Shown here piece after piece: positions 33,661 through 45,563 of a stretch of 64,000 nt of DNA. Position numbers and translations under genes: made by a program. Within the stretch, counting starts at the first letter, position 1, and each line of letters begins with the position of its first letter. The stretch is from Corinectria fuckeliana (taxonomy: Eukaryota; Ascomycota; Sordariomycetes; Hypocreales; Nectriaceae), in contig WPDH01000160.1 of NCBI GenBank assembly GCA_019137255.1, positions 124,001-188,000 of the forward strand, in the 5' to 3' direction. A model generated the notes under the pieces. It did no database searches and was not told the DNA's origin. It was given only the letters and a program-made list of their open reading frames with translations.

Positions 33661-36120
33661 TCAGACGATGGTGAAGTCCCTTTTCACTGCCCTCTTTGCA
33701 TATTCAGCCGGCAACTTCCACACTGGAGCGAGCCTGACATATGCCCCAGGAACAGTCGTCGACCTTCCGAGTACCAGCCCAACGATGTCCAAGGCCTTGG
33801 TGCAAAGGAAGCAGAGAATGGTAACCTCCATGCCGTAGCGAAGATGGCCCTGCTCCGTGTCAAAATACCGGTCGGGCTCTTCACCCGACTCAGCCCGCCT
33901 GTACGTTTTGACCGTGTCCCCGGTTTCCAGTAGACCATCGGCCTCGTATAGCCTGACGTCCGGAAGGATGAAATGTCCCTGGCCCTTTTCCTCCCATCTA
34001 CCGATGACGTGCACGTCTCCCTCCTCCGCCATCTTCTCGTCCATCGTGATGCGAGCTTCGATGGCGAGCCCCCGCACTGTCACGAAACCATCGTCCACGT
34101 CTCCGAACGGGCTGACGGCAGATCGAGGAGTGGTCTCGGCACTCACCACCGATGCGTAAATGGCTATTATGTTGCTCGGTTCGTGGTGGTTCCATACAAC
34201 CGCGCCCCCGACGCTTGCCCACGACCACGAAGGCGCAATGTATCGGTCCGGCATGACCATGTCGTCCCCAGGCCTGGTGTGCCAGAGCAGGTCCCAGAAC
34301 AAAGAGGACTCCCACAGTCCGGCTAGATAGCCGTCACCCGTCGTCTCGGCCTTGGACGATGCAACGCCGGAGAGCGCGACGAGGCGGTCGGTGCGGAAAG
34401 TCATGGCTCGGCGGCTGTAGTTCATGGCATCGTTGAGCCATACTCTCGTGGCATCAACTGTCTTGGATGCCGCGATGCGGGGTTGCGCATGGCCATCTGG
34501 CACTTTGGCCACAGCATCTTCCGCCTCGATCTTTCTGCGTGTCTGACACTCCCAAATGACTGCCCCGGGAGCAAAATGAATTAGCCTTTTGGACAGTAAT
34601 TGTTCTTGGAAACACCAGGCACGTGTGTAGAGAGGGCCGTCCCATGTGCATTTAAGTGCGGACCGGGACGAGAATTGCGCAGCCCGGAGGATCCAGTCGG
34701 TTTCTGCGTAGCTGGCTCGAGATGGGATTTCAGCCACGGGCAGCACCTTGCGCCGTATTCGAAACTGATGGGTGTTTTCGCCCAGGGGGATCCGCAGGCT
34801 CCAGCTTTGCCAAGATGCATCCCTTTCGCGTAAGAAGGGTGTCCGGGGCCCCGGTGAGGATCCCGTGAGGATAGTGGCGTACGCGCCCTCGTAAATGTGA
34901 GCCATCTGCGCGGCCTGCTCGTCCCAGCCCTCTTCGCTGTCCTGGATGATGCACAGCGCGTCGATCCATATGTACTGGAGACCTAGATTCCTTGTGACCT
35001 TGATAGCATCCTTGAACGTGTCGTCGAGATCCTCCAAGTCGATGCTGCGTTTCATCTGTTCTAGATCATCAGTCAAGGTCCTGAGCGGGTACCCCTCACC
35101 CCAGCAGTGACTGAGCGCAGTGTATAGGCCCTCCTCTTCCGGCTTCGTTTCATACAGTCTAGGGAGAGCAGAGTCCGACCCGACGTCCAATAACCTCTTT
35201 GGCAAGCGTCCTGGAGATGTATATGCCTGGCACAGAGAATGCTGGTCGTTGCACTCTTGCACACAGTCCTGGATAAACTTCCACACTGCGGGGTCATCAG
35301 ATCTTGCGCTCCGATTAGCAAAACCACCACAGCCTGGGAGCAGGGTATGTGGGGGGTTGTCTTCATGGCCTGCGAAGTCTTAGATGGGCCGGAACACCTT
35401 ATGGGTTAGACTACTTGCCTCGAACTTCTGCTATCTCAATAGAGAAGATGTAGGAGCCCGTTATACCGGGTGATGAAGTATAAGTTCTCACTACTGCGGG
35501 TTGCCCTTCGATGAGCAACAAGGTTATTTCCAGCTCTTTGTCGGGAACCAGCCGAGAGTCGAATCCGGATTTGGAAACCTGGCCCTCTTTGGCCTGGTCG
35601 CTCCAAAACCCGTGAAAACAGAAGCTTAATGGCATGCACCCAAAGAATTGCCAGCATAAACGAGGAGTTGCCAGTACCATCCTGGGAAGTAATGCCGGAG
35701 CGCATGCATCAACACCAGACACGATGGACAAGGCGGGACTGAACGCGCATACCCCCTGGCGGCTTTTAGCACGTCCTTGACCTCGACTTCTAGATACAGC
35801 CAGACTGCCCCCGAATGAACCGCCCGCCGCTGCTCTACGCTGGAGTTGTCAAAGAAGCCAAGCGACTTGTTGGAGCTCTCGAAGTGGCCGTGCGGGCTGA
35901 GATTGTTGCAGACTGGGCATTGGCCCCGGAGAAGTCGCGTGATGTACGTGTCCGCAACTCGGCCGATGGTAGCGGCCGTGTCAACGGCTTTCCTGAAGAA
36001 CGACACGGCTCGTCGTAGTAGATATTCTTGGAGGTTCTTCAGATGAGCTCTGTCTAGAGCCGGGTAGCTTAAGAGACGTTGATGTGAGGAAGGGTGCGGG
36101 GGTAATTGTGAACCCCGCAC
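33661..36120 (-). CDS. HET-domain (heterokaryon incompatibility) protein
   Basis: Last exon 35378-33661 carries the HET domain: YTALSHCWG, then LQYIWIDALCIIQDS, AHIYEGAYATI and a conserved RAWCFQEQLLSKR. Upstream exons 35624-35419 and 36120-35678 join in phase and add a Cys-rich N-terminus (CPVC and, 60-odd residues on, CPSC) usual in this family. The intron between the first two is 53 nt GT-AG. The next (35418-35379) fits only as a 40-nt GC-AG intron (GCAAGT...CTAAG). The 5' end is uncertain: the first-exon frame has no ATG near its start, so a further upstream exon is likely. From 36120 the three exons encode about 788 residues. HET proteins trigger cell death after fusion of incompatible hyphae; some only resemble these regulators. 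Confidence 0.82.
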
Positions 36121-36652
36121 CGAGCATCGTCGCCATTCAGCAACCTACTTCTGTTGTAGCTGCTACAAATGTCCCTAAACAACAATTAAATGCTCCGATA
36201 TCTCGTTGATTTCCGACGGCGTGCTTCTACGTGCTGTAACCATCTTCTCGTTGATGCGCTCGGGCGGGATGGTACATGGTGTCTGGGGTTAGGCTGAGAG
36301 GTGTACGAAACATCCAGTTGCTAGGCGCTTACTCTGATCTCACTTTGCATCTGATTCACACGTGGCACTGAGAAAGAGTCAAACATGTTGAGAGACCATA
36401 CCGCAACTCAATTGACCACCCCTTCCAGCCCTAACACTGGCACCGAACCGAATCAGACGTCCATCCTCTCCTCCTCCATCTCCTCTAACCTCACTACTGC
36501 AATCGCCGTCTCTTGACCTGTCTCTGGACCTGTCCCTCGCTGGCATCATCGTACGCCTTTGGAGGCGCCTGGTTCCCCGAGAGGGTTCCGGGCAGCTGCA
36601 CCAAATGACCCTGCGACAGTGTTAGATCAAGCCGAGTTGAGAGAGGATGCTC
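36121..36652. other. Intergenic, no gene seen
   Basis: May contain the missing 5' exon and promoter of the HET gene (minus strand). No clear frame. Confidence 0.4.
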
Positions 36653-37577
36653 GTCACTGCACAAAGCTATCATTTGCTCTCAGTCATCTAGAATGAGTGT
36701 TATATTTACTGGAACTTCCCAAGTAGGATTATCCTCTCGTGTCAAGCTCATCGCCAACGCATTATGCAGGAGGCCGACACCGGCACCATCGAGGTCAGCG
36801 ATTTTGGCATCGCTACAGTCCAGCGCATAATGGAATTCTTCTATGTTGGCGACTACAGTGTCGGGCGTGTCAACTACAGCCATCGTAGAACCGTTTCCCG
36901 CTGCTGGTGAGTCCCGTGGTCGCAGTACTGTTTCGCAATGTCTAACAACGTTCAGAACCGTCTTGATGATGCGATTCCTGTTATTCTACCAGCATCGATG
37001 GCCCACGAAACCCCTACTCTGCTATGCCATGTTCACGTCAATGCTATCGGAGTCCACTGCAATATTCCGGAACTTTCTGCGCTTGCGACCTCGCGAATCG
37101 AGTCATTCTTTCGTGAGAGTTGGTGTACCGTATCCTGGGGCTTTTTTGCCTACCACGTCATGACTGGGACAGACAACCAGTCACTCTGCGATATTATGGT
37201 TACTACAGCTGTGGACCATATGGCAGAGCTGGAGGCATCTGGAACCTTTCGGGACCTAGAGTCCACGGATGGGCTTGGGTTTCTCACGGGGATCCTGCGA
37301 AAGTGTGCTGAGAGAGTCGGAAAGCTCGAAAATGACTTGGCCGACATCATCAAAGCGTGCCGCCTAGATCGGAAGAAACGCCGAGGCTGCCAAACAGGCC
37401 ATCGAATAAAGTTGTATCAACAGCGTCCACAAGCTACGTGTCGCCAAGAAGTGTCGAATTTGCGCCGACGACTTTAGTTACTACATCGACAGTACTGGCC
37501 CGGCCCGTCGCGTTCTTCGCTGCTCTGAGTGTCTTTCCGACACCGTTGAGATGCCTAGCCGCGATCTATGTCCTTGA
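36653..37577 (+). pseudogene. Broken BTB/POZ-domain gene, paralogue of 46679-47635
   Basis: Starts inside the BTB domain (LHKAIICSQS), then a GTAGGATT... intron at the same position as in the intact paralogue, then EADTGTIEVSDFGIATVQRI and FFYVGDYSVG. The next exon (about 36953 onward) contains HETPTLLCHVHVNAIGVHC and a C-terminal helical part, but it does not join in frame to the preceding exon. A further block, RVAKKCRICADDFSYYID with ...LRCSECLSD (a C-x2-C...C-x2-C zinc-ribbon-like end), lies in another frame behind an in-frame TAA. The N-terminal half of the BTB domain is missing. BTB proteins act as dimers or cullin adaptors; this copy cannot. Confidence 0.65.
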
Positions 37578-38866
37578 CTGCTCCATGTCTCCAGAAATTG
37601 GCTCTCCGATGTTGTTGGAACTGTGGTCTTCGCAACTCATGTATCATAGGCTATTCGCCTAGCTTCGAGGCAGAAGATCGCGTGGAAAGCTACGCTGCAC
37701 GACAAGACTCCACTCGAGACCGCCTAGATACTCACCAACGCGTTCACATTACTAGATACGATGTTGCACTTAAACTGTATTATATTCTTATAATAGGCTC
37801 CACTAGAGACCCTGCTTGGGGGCTATAAGGACCCCGCGTGTCTCATGACTCTGACGATAAAGGGTCTGTAGGGGGTGACAGCCGAGACTTTATCGCAAAT
37901 GAGGATGAGCATGAAGGAGGAAATGCTATGGAAACACCTCGACACATTCCTCGACGCGAACACGCAAGCTGTGTAAGGCAGCGTCTACGTATTTTCTGCA
38001 TTCAAGCCGCCTAGGTTGGCGCTTATATCTACTGTGAACGCAGCTTTTAAGGAGGCGGAAGACACACCCTAGTATATAGCGAAATAGCTCGCCCTGGACC
38101 TGAGATACCAAAATAGTACCTTTCTAACCGCGCTCGGTCTAAAGAGGACCTAGGGGCAGGCATGGTAGGAATCGTGTTATCTCGGCCCCGCAGGAGCAGA
38201 TGCGATTTTCAACCAGGCGTGGTAGGAATCATGCTATTATAGTTAAGGGGGGTATTTATAATTAAATCTATAGTGTATCGACATAAAGAAGGAATTGTTC
38301 CTTCTCTTTCCGGACATATTGGTAAGCGCGATCAAGTGCCCTGGTTATAATCAGGCTCTGATCCGCAACCTAGCAGAGCAATAGAGCCCGATCTGCAGGT
38401 GCGAGGAAGGCCAGATCAAGTCGACACATTTTATAGTAACAGTTTAACCCTCCATTCGTATTATTGTGCAGGAGGTGCTTAACATGAGCAACTTTAACCA
38501 CGGGATTAGAGGCTTCGCTTTAGCGTTCTTAGTTTGCCTCGGTCTGTGTAACGTTAAGGGTTAACATCGTCAGCGTATGCCTTACGTATGCAGAGCAAGT
38601 GCCGTAAAGTCTGCGTCTCTAGGCTCTAGGATCTCTCGATCCTGGTGTGTGCCGAAATAGCCTGCAAAAGTTAGTATTAGCATGAGATTAGTAAATAAAC
38701 TGCATATGCTCACCACAGTGTTGTCTAAATGTCGAGTCGATAGGCGTGGTTAAGGCGAGCAGAATTTCTTGTTCTAGGACAGATGCTAGGCATGTTGTTA
38801 GCATATGCCGAACGCATGAGCGGCACATGTATTAGCGTGAAGGCTTACCAGTTATTACTTCCATGG
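37578..38866. other. Gene-poor stretch with a duplicated 24-bp motif
   Basis: No gene supported. Frames are short and stop-rich. The words around 38140-38240 look like debris of a repeat or retroelement, but no long terminal repeats or reverse-transcriptase motifs are visible. Confidence 0.45.
38157..38237. repeat. Direct repeat, 24 bp, 57 bp apart
   Basis: CAGGCRTGGTAGGAATCRTG followed by YTAT occurs at 38157-38180 and 38214-38237, differing only by transitions (A/G and T/C). Confidence 0.75.
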
Positions 38867-39277
38867 TCAGATGGGGGCGAAGAGCTCGGGGCGTGAGTAC
38901 CCAACGCTTTGGGCGATTTCTTGGATGTCGCGGGAGGTGCTACGGAGATTGCCTCCAGGACGTTTGGCCCTCATCTCCCAGGAGAGGCCGACCTCGTAGA
39001 ACTGCGTCTGGATCTTAAAGACGCCCGACGACCTCGACTGTGCCTGGAGCCGACGGGCGAGGTATAGGAGGCGGTCTCTGGTGCTGGCCGGCAATGCAAA
39101 GGGCTTGTGCGCGTCGTGGGCGCGCAAGCCCTTCATCAGGGACACCATGTCTCTGATGCCCTGCATGCTGCACAGCGCGGAGATGACTCTCCGGCCCGCG
39201 TGGCTTAGCTGCGCGACGGCGAGGTCGTCAGGGAGCACGATGTGCCTGTCATGGTTCACGGTCTGGAGACGCGACAT
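38867..39277 (-). CDS. Hypothetical ORF, possible fragment
   Basis: Open frame ending at 38867 with good coding composition (VNHDRHIVLPDDLAVAQLS, DMVSLMKGLRAHDAHKPFAL). From the ATG at 39277 it gives 136 residues, but the same frame stays open about 100 nt further (RFTHAERLKRTSIHAPAP) without an ATG, so the true start is probably on a missed exon or has been lost. No family recognised. Confidence 0.35.
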   Translation of the reverse strand: MSRLQTVNHDRHIVLPDDLAVAQLSHAGRRVISALCSMQGIRDMVSLMKGLRAHDAHKPFALPASTRDRLLYLARRLQAQSRSSGVFKIQTQFYEVGLSWEMRAKRPGGNLRSTSRDIQEIAQSVGYSRPELFAPI

Positions 39278-39787
39278 GAGCTCCAACTGGCTCGGGGCTG
39301 GCGCGTGGATGCTCGTCCGCTTGAGCCTCTCCGCGTGCGTGAACCGACTCGTCTGAGATGGCGAGGCGACATGTGTTATAATATAATATATAGCTTGGAG
39401 AGACGACAGACAAGTCGGGGGGGAGGCGAGGCTTTATAGACGGAGAACAGCTCGTGGAAGGGAAGAGACTAGGCACGCAAATAGGCACAGTGGCGACCGC
39501 GAGGGGTAATGTTTTTAGAGGCATGCGTTTCCTTTGTCGTGACCGTACAATGTTTGTCAGGCGGCAAGCACATCCTTCAGTCCCCGCAAGCGCACGTTCA
39601 GTCATGCCGACAAACAGGAACCTTTATCATCTCGCCAGGCCTCCCCACAAGTGATTGCGAAACATGTCGTCAGATCAAGCGGTCCATTGCCCAAGGAGCT
39701 TTGTGGGGTGAAAGTCGTCAGAGGTTATGAGACAACGGTCCGCCTCTAGTGACACATCTCCCAGGGACTGGTTGTTGGTTTGCGCTA

Positions 39788-40436
39788 TTACCCGTGAGCA
39801 GGCTCTCGTCCATCGACAGAACAGTAGCTTCCTGCTGAGTAGCGGGAAGAACACCGTTCCTGCGCTGGGCTGAGTGAGGCTGCGTCGACGGGCTTGGAGA
39901 GCTCATCGGCCAAAGAGATACTGGCTGATGGAGCACCCGCAGACACCTTCACCCTCTTGCGGCCACGTCGTCTGTCTCGGTCTCTGACCAGGAGTCCACG
40001 TCCACGTTTTTCATTTTCGGCGATGGTCTTCTTCTCATCCTCCTCGCTCATCTTCTCCATTATCTTCCTTTTGACCTCCAACTTCTCCGCCCACAACGTA
40101 GCCAAGGCCATATCGACAGGAAGTTCAGCCCGCGGAGGTTGCTCGACGTCGAAGCCGACGCCAAACTCGTCACAGAGCATCTTCCACACTCCATTGGATG
40201 AATCGCTGGCCTACGACTCCGCGATTCGAGTTATCCTTGGACACCACCCGAAGAAACTTTCCAGCGAAGAAGTCCAGGACCTCCACCCGGGTGTTTCTCT
40301 CTGACCCAGTCTGGATGGCCCGGGTGACCTTATTGACCATATTCTGGTCAATAAAGTCCGCGCGGCGGATACCATCCATATTCAAACGAACAGGGTTCTT
40401 CATGGCCTGTTTAAAAGTCTCGAGTTTAGCAGCCAT
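39788..40436 (-). pseudogene. Broken hypothetical gene
   Basis: From ATG 40436 (MAAKLETFKQAMKNPVRLNM) the frame runs to a stop near 40170. A second, strongly Lys/Arg/Glu-rich frame (WKMLCDEFGVGFDVEQPP, later KRKIMEKMSEEDEKK and RDRDRRRGRKRVK) overlaps it and runs to 39788. Upstream in the second frame an in-frame TAG sits in the context AES-stop-ASDSSNG, where CAG would read smoothly. A frameshift and possibly a C-to-T stop therefore split an older gene. The basic C-terminal part suggests a nuclear or nucleic-acid-binding protein. Family unknown. Confidence 0.4.
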
Positions 40437-42703
40437 CTTCGTTCTTGTGGTTGCGTGGAGTCCTCGGACGAGTGGATGGGCGATCCCGTCGATGACAACA
40501 AGGACGACGAGGACGACTAGGAAGGCGAAGATGACGAAGATGACGAGAATGGCGATTACGGTTCCGGCGAAGAGGACAGAAGGTGAAAGGTGAAAAAAAA
40601 AGGAGAGTGAAGACGAGGGTAAGCCGCTGCCGACGAGCGTGGCTAAAGCATTACATGTCTTCACCAAGTCCTATATCAATTCCTCAGGCCAACTCACGCC
40701 TCAGCGCACGCCAGCCCTTCTTCGTGCCACTCTCACCAGCACTTTGCTTCTTCAGTACGTGCGGAGTCATTGGGAGAGATTTTCGCATCATCTGAGTTGA
40801 TTCTGCCGATATGGCTAAGCAACCTAATCCCTCAATCCTAATCCTTTAGCCCAGATCCCTCAGTCCTAATTTCGAATCCTTTACAGACTGCGAACATGAC
40901 ATCCTTGGCGACGAGAAACTTCGAGTCATCCTTGAAGTCGGCGACTCTCGGAGTCGGCTTTGGGAGTCGGGGCGAGTTCGGGGCCCTTGCGATGGCCGTG
41001 ATGCGACCGCATCTTCAGCTCCGAATCCGCAAAACAACAGCTTCTAGAAACATCATTCGAACACAATGTCTGCAGCATGTGTTCTGGCAATCGGACTTCC
41101 ACACCATACTGGACGACCTGATGAGCACTTGGCGAAGCAACACAGCTTTTGCAACGAATGCAGCTATCGGTTTCACAGCTAGCTTCTCCCAAATCAGGCG
41201 CTGAAGTCGTACCGCGCGCGCCCTCAATCTGCTTGCTTCTTGCCAACACTCATGGCTACAGTCCGCCACGTCTCACCAAGCAGACTTATCGTGTTCCCAA
41301 CGCATGACAGACGGGAGTTGCTTCGCGGGAATGCACAAGCGTTGCATGTTCAGCATGTGCCACACTTCGTGAGTCTCCCATGCTTGGAAATCATATTGCT
41401 CATCGATGCCTTCTTTACTCACTCAGTCACAGCCTTGTCTTCTCTCTGCCTACCTATGGAACCTGGCCTCGCGGCGTCCTGTCTCTCCCTCCTGTCTATA
41501 GCGCATGCATATTTATTACATTACACTCGGCTTATACCCAACCGGGACATCATGCCCGTACTTCGAGCAGGTTGGCAGGCAGCTGAGATGGAGGCCACGA
41601 GCTGTGCTGTTAATATCGGCCGTGATCGTGGTGTCGTCAAGCTCCAGTTACTCAAAAGCCTCCTCACTAGCCTTCCGGACTTGTTGCCGTTTTAGACGCT
41701 CCGCAACTCGCTCCACCAGGCAACGGACATACTGGTCATGGCGATAACGACAACGGCACACCCGCACCGGCCGAAACACAGACCGTGGGACCTCTCGTGA
41801 CCGGTCAGTGCATAAGTCACGAGGCTATATATGCTAGACCTACCCGCAATCAGTCTCGCTAAGCTGCCTGTTTAGCGACCCGACTCAGGAACGCCAGCAT
41901 CTGGCTCTTCAGCTACAGGCTTTGCTTGTTTCATAACTGCTTCCCCCACTCGCACCAACCGAGATTTATCACAGTCGGGTGACAAAGGTGTCGCGTGATT
42001 GCTCTATTTACACCAGAACTCACATACTTGAACAATAGAAAAGAGGCAATATACTTACTTAAATATGTTTTATAAAGATATAAGTACTATTAGTCTACTA
42101 TATATTTAACTTATATATTATGCTATTTTTCTTAATTATAGAAAATTTTCTAAACTTTAGAAAGAAAGAAATATGTCTTTTTATTTTTTATATAGTCTCT
42201 TAAGAGCTTTATAAGCTAAAAGTCTTAACCTTTTTAGCTTTAAGTCTATATAAGTTCTCTTTTATTACAGCTACAGTTAATTAAAAATGAAAATATAAAG
42301 CATTAAGTATTAATCTATTAGCAACTTATTTGTTTTTTTAACAGCTATCTAGACTGCTATTTTATAGGTAAGTGTTTAGGTAGTAAAAGGCGATTTTAAG
42401 GTGTGTTTTTTAAAATCACGCGAAACTTCTGTCCCCCCACTATAGGTAACTGACAGGACTTTAGGTGCCTACTTACCTATAGATTACGGGGCTAGGGACC
42501 GAGGGCTAGGGGCTGATTAGAGCCCCAGGGACAAAATTAGCGGATTAGGGGATCAACTGCCGGCTGGTAGCAGTCCAGCAGTGTCGCGGCGGCGGCGGAG
42601 GGTGGAGAGGACCATGCCTACCTTAATTTCCTTCGACCTTCAGTCTCCTTAACGTCGGGACCGTTCTATTTCTTAACGACTGTTTCACTGCTCAACACCC
42701 AAT
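40437..42703. other. Gene-poor stretch, AT-rich island at 42040-42420
   Basis: No gene supported. The plus-strand frame at 41240-41695 has no domain and atypical composition. From about 42040 to 42420 the sequence is almost only A and T, with TATA/TTAA words and no reading frames, as left by RIP on an old repeat. Confidence 0.55.
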
Positions 42704-43428
42704 ATGCCTAGGACTAGATCTAGCTGCACAAAGCCCCTGCCGGCCGAGGCTATCGATACAGACTCGGAGGCCAAAGACTCGGAGGCTGAAGAGGATGAGT
42801 CGAGTGAGCCAGAGGATGAGGATGACGATGAGTACGAGGAAGAGGGCGCCAAGACGAAAGCAAGGGACGAGGCTGAAGGTGCTAATTGTGTTGACGAATC
42901 GAGCCCCCGTCCTGTTTCCTCTAGGATTGCCAAGGCCATGGAAGCATTCGTTGATACGTACCTCGACCGGCTAAACCGTGCTGCTGAAGTCCAGAGATCC
43001 GCGACCACCCCTCGTCTCGCCGACGATGAGGTACATCAGGCTGTTCCTCAGCCAGTCCGCGACCAATGTTGGACCGACCAAGACGAGGCGCAGCTATTCC
43101 AAGACTGGAATGCCGACAAGGAGGCGAGGGAAATGTCAAAATCGATTCTGCCTTTCTTCAAGACTCTGTGGTCGGTCTGCCTTAAGCATATACTCCATGG
43201 GACATGGTCGGCGCCAAAGCTGGGTTCGAGTTCACGCGAGAATTGGTAGGCAGACACAAAGCCGATTCCAGATTGTTCTCGGCTACCTTCTGCGGTGCCC
43301 TGTCGGCTCTCATCCCAATATCCAGCATGGATAAGCTCACGATAGCTCTGCAGTATGCAGTGATTCTGCGAACCAACAACCAGCGTCCCTGGAAGAACAT
43401 TGATGCACTGGATCCCTTCCTTGTCTAA
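42704..43428 (+). pseudogene. Acidic hypothetical gene with probable frameshift
   Basis: ATG 42704 opens a frame with a strongly acidic segment (SEPEDEDDDEYEEE), a helical part (RIAKAMEAFVDTYLDRLNRA) and a stop after SRENW near 43249. An overlapping frame (GAKAGFEFTRELVGRHKADS to NNQRPWKNIDALDPFLV) continues to 43428 and looks equally coding. No donor/acceptor pair links them in phase, so a one-base frameshift near 43200 is the simplest reading. Family unknown. Confidence 0.4.
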
Positions 43429-45074
43429 TTTAAACAGGTCGCCAGAGAACAAGATGGGCTGAAATGCATCCGCGATCAGCATCTTGCAGCGAGACAAAGG
43501 TGTACTGACAAGAGAGTCGAGCTCACCGCATGTAATAAAATTTAAGTCTCGGGAACTTGTGATAATCTGTAACCACTTTAATGCTGGACACTTAGGCATT
43601 TAACAGCAACGTAGTCTATTACTCTGTTGCTATCTACGCTTGGCCCTTCCACAGGAGTTTGACTTTAAGTTCTGCCTTGTATCTAGCGGTGCCGAGTTAG
43701 TACTCCAATGCATGTAGCTCTTGTGACTAAACACCCAAGGTCTAATTTAATAACTTAATGCTAAGAGATAAGGATTATATAATAAGGGCTGAGGATTTAG
43801 GGTTAGAAACTAAGAGACAAGAAATATATCATTAGGTAGCTAACTATCATAAGCGCGTATATGCTTCTTCCCGTAATTTAAATTAACTGAGTTTTCTTAA
43901 TATAGCTTCCTCTAAGCTAAACTACAGCTAAAGGGACTGTAAATAGTGATTAGAATGCAATTATATACTACATGGCTGCAGCGATCTAAGTTCACAAACA
44001 AACACTAAAGCAAGCGACTTTTAACGTAGGAAGAACACCACTACTGCTCGTATTTGAGGCCACCATACTTTATCAGCATAGGGAAAATTAATTTATTTCT
44101 GCATGGAAGATTTGTCGGGTGGATGGTTGCCTGTGTCGCAGTTGGGACTGGTCATAAAGACGTGGCTTGGGGTGGTGAAACTGATCGTTATAGTCACAAG
44201 TCTTAAATGTGGTAAAACAACGGTATCAAAGTCTGTATGATGGGAAGTATTTGTATACAAGAGAAGCGACCCTAAGCGGGATGTTTTTGAACGTTCAATC
44301 GTCCCTGGTGTAGCCACGGACATCTTACTGGAGATGCCCTCAACTTGGAAAACGCGGCGGATAGGAAGAGCGAGTCAAATTCGACTGTGAGAATGCCATG
44401 TTCAGCTGGGTTGGTTGTATCCATGTAGGATTCATCAATAATGTTGGCCGCTTCGATACGCTCAATGAAGTACCAGGCTCCATGCCGAGGAAACCCGGTA
44501 AGCTCGAGACATCACCCGGGATTGTCATTGTCGTGGGGGCCACCCGGACTTCGGCGGCGGGCTGTAGCGTCGGATTAACGACTGTGACCGTTCTTGTCCT
44601 TTCTGATCTTTAGGCACTGTGGGATGGGTAGGGCGATATGGCACTCGGCTCGACGGGGGAGGTGAGTGAAAGCCTGGGAGTTGAAGTTGACTTTGGAGGT
44701 GGAGTGGGAGTAAACCTGGTGGACGAGACGTTTTGTCAATGCCAATAGAACAGAAGGATCGCTTTGAGCAAATTTTCATTGAGGCGGTATCTACATGCGA
44801 ATGGAACAGAGACAGGAGTAGGTGACGGCAGAGCGAAGCCAAAGCGAAATGGCAGTCTGACTGGCAGCTGTTACCAAGTGTCAACGCTGACAGGTGGCAA
44901 CAGTTGAGAAAACAGTTGTTTTCCAGCAAGGAACTTGCAACGCGTGATGACAACAAACCAGTGTTCAACTCTCCCACCACGTTTTAGACTCCTACACGTT
45001 TGCACTCCCGAGTCCTACACCTTCACACCGTCTCACCATTACACCATCAACATACGCCTCACTTTAAGGTCACA
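43429..45074. other. Gene-poor, partly AT-rich stretch
   Basis: AT-rich and stop-dense from about 43730 to 44000; the rest carries short unsupported frames. The last 70 bases are the leader of the zinc-knuckle gene. Confidence 0.45.
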
Positions 45075-45383
45075 ATGAACGACAACCCCACAACCAGCAA
45101 AATGCAGTCTCGGGAGAGACAACCCGCTGTCCCAGGGGCGGACACGGAGATCGACGTTATCTGCGGTAGTTGCGACAAACCTGGTCATATCTTGGCCGAC
45201 TGTGCCCATCCGTGGTCGGACGGATACGTCCACGGCTGTCCATTCTGCAATGACAAGCACCACGAAGTCCACTAATGCCCCAAGGGGACTCCATCCGCGT
45301 GGGAGATACTCGAAATGGCCGTCACGCTTCGCGCCAACCGCCGTCTCCGCTCTGGCTACTGGGCACGGCCTGTGTATTTTTAA
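45075..45383 (+). pseudogene. CCHC zinc-knuckle protein with in-frame TAA
   Basis: ATG 45075 opens a frame with two knuckle-like clusters: CGSCDKPGHILADC (C-x2-C-x4-H-x4-C, the retroviral-type CCHC spacing) and CPFCNDKHHEVH, which should end in a cysteine. TAA at 45273-45275 interrupts exactly there. The same frame continues with CPKGTPSAWEILEMAVTLRA to a second TAA at 45381-45383, so the lost codon was probably CAA. Similar small single-gene zinc-knuckle proteins are expanded in some fungi, with unknown role. Without read-through it makes 66 residues lacking the last zinc ligand. Confidence 0.55.
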
Positions 45384-45563
45384 TGAGACGGCTTTATTGA
45401 GTGAGAAGTTGTTCTTTGGACTATACAGCGTTGTTGATTTGTAGACGTTTGAATAGATGGTGCGGCGTGTCAAAGAGTCACGGTTGGATTAGGACAGAAG
45501 AGACAGTGCCATGGTCTACGGTCGAGGAGGTTGAGGAAAACGAGTAAAACGAGTACTGAGGAG

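Noticed and set aside
37800..38450. Possible retrotransposon remnant
   Set aside because: Wording resembles repeat debris, but no long terminal repeats, primer-binding site or reverse-transcriptase/integrase motif could be found by eye.
41240..41695. 151-codon plus-strand frame
   Set aside because: No domain; composition like neighbouring non-coding DNA; no promoter or splice support.
43795..43806. Telomere-like TTAGGGTTAG
   Set aside because: One and a half units only; no array, so not evidence for an internal or terminal telomere.
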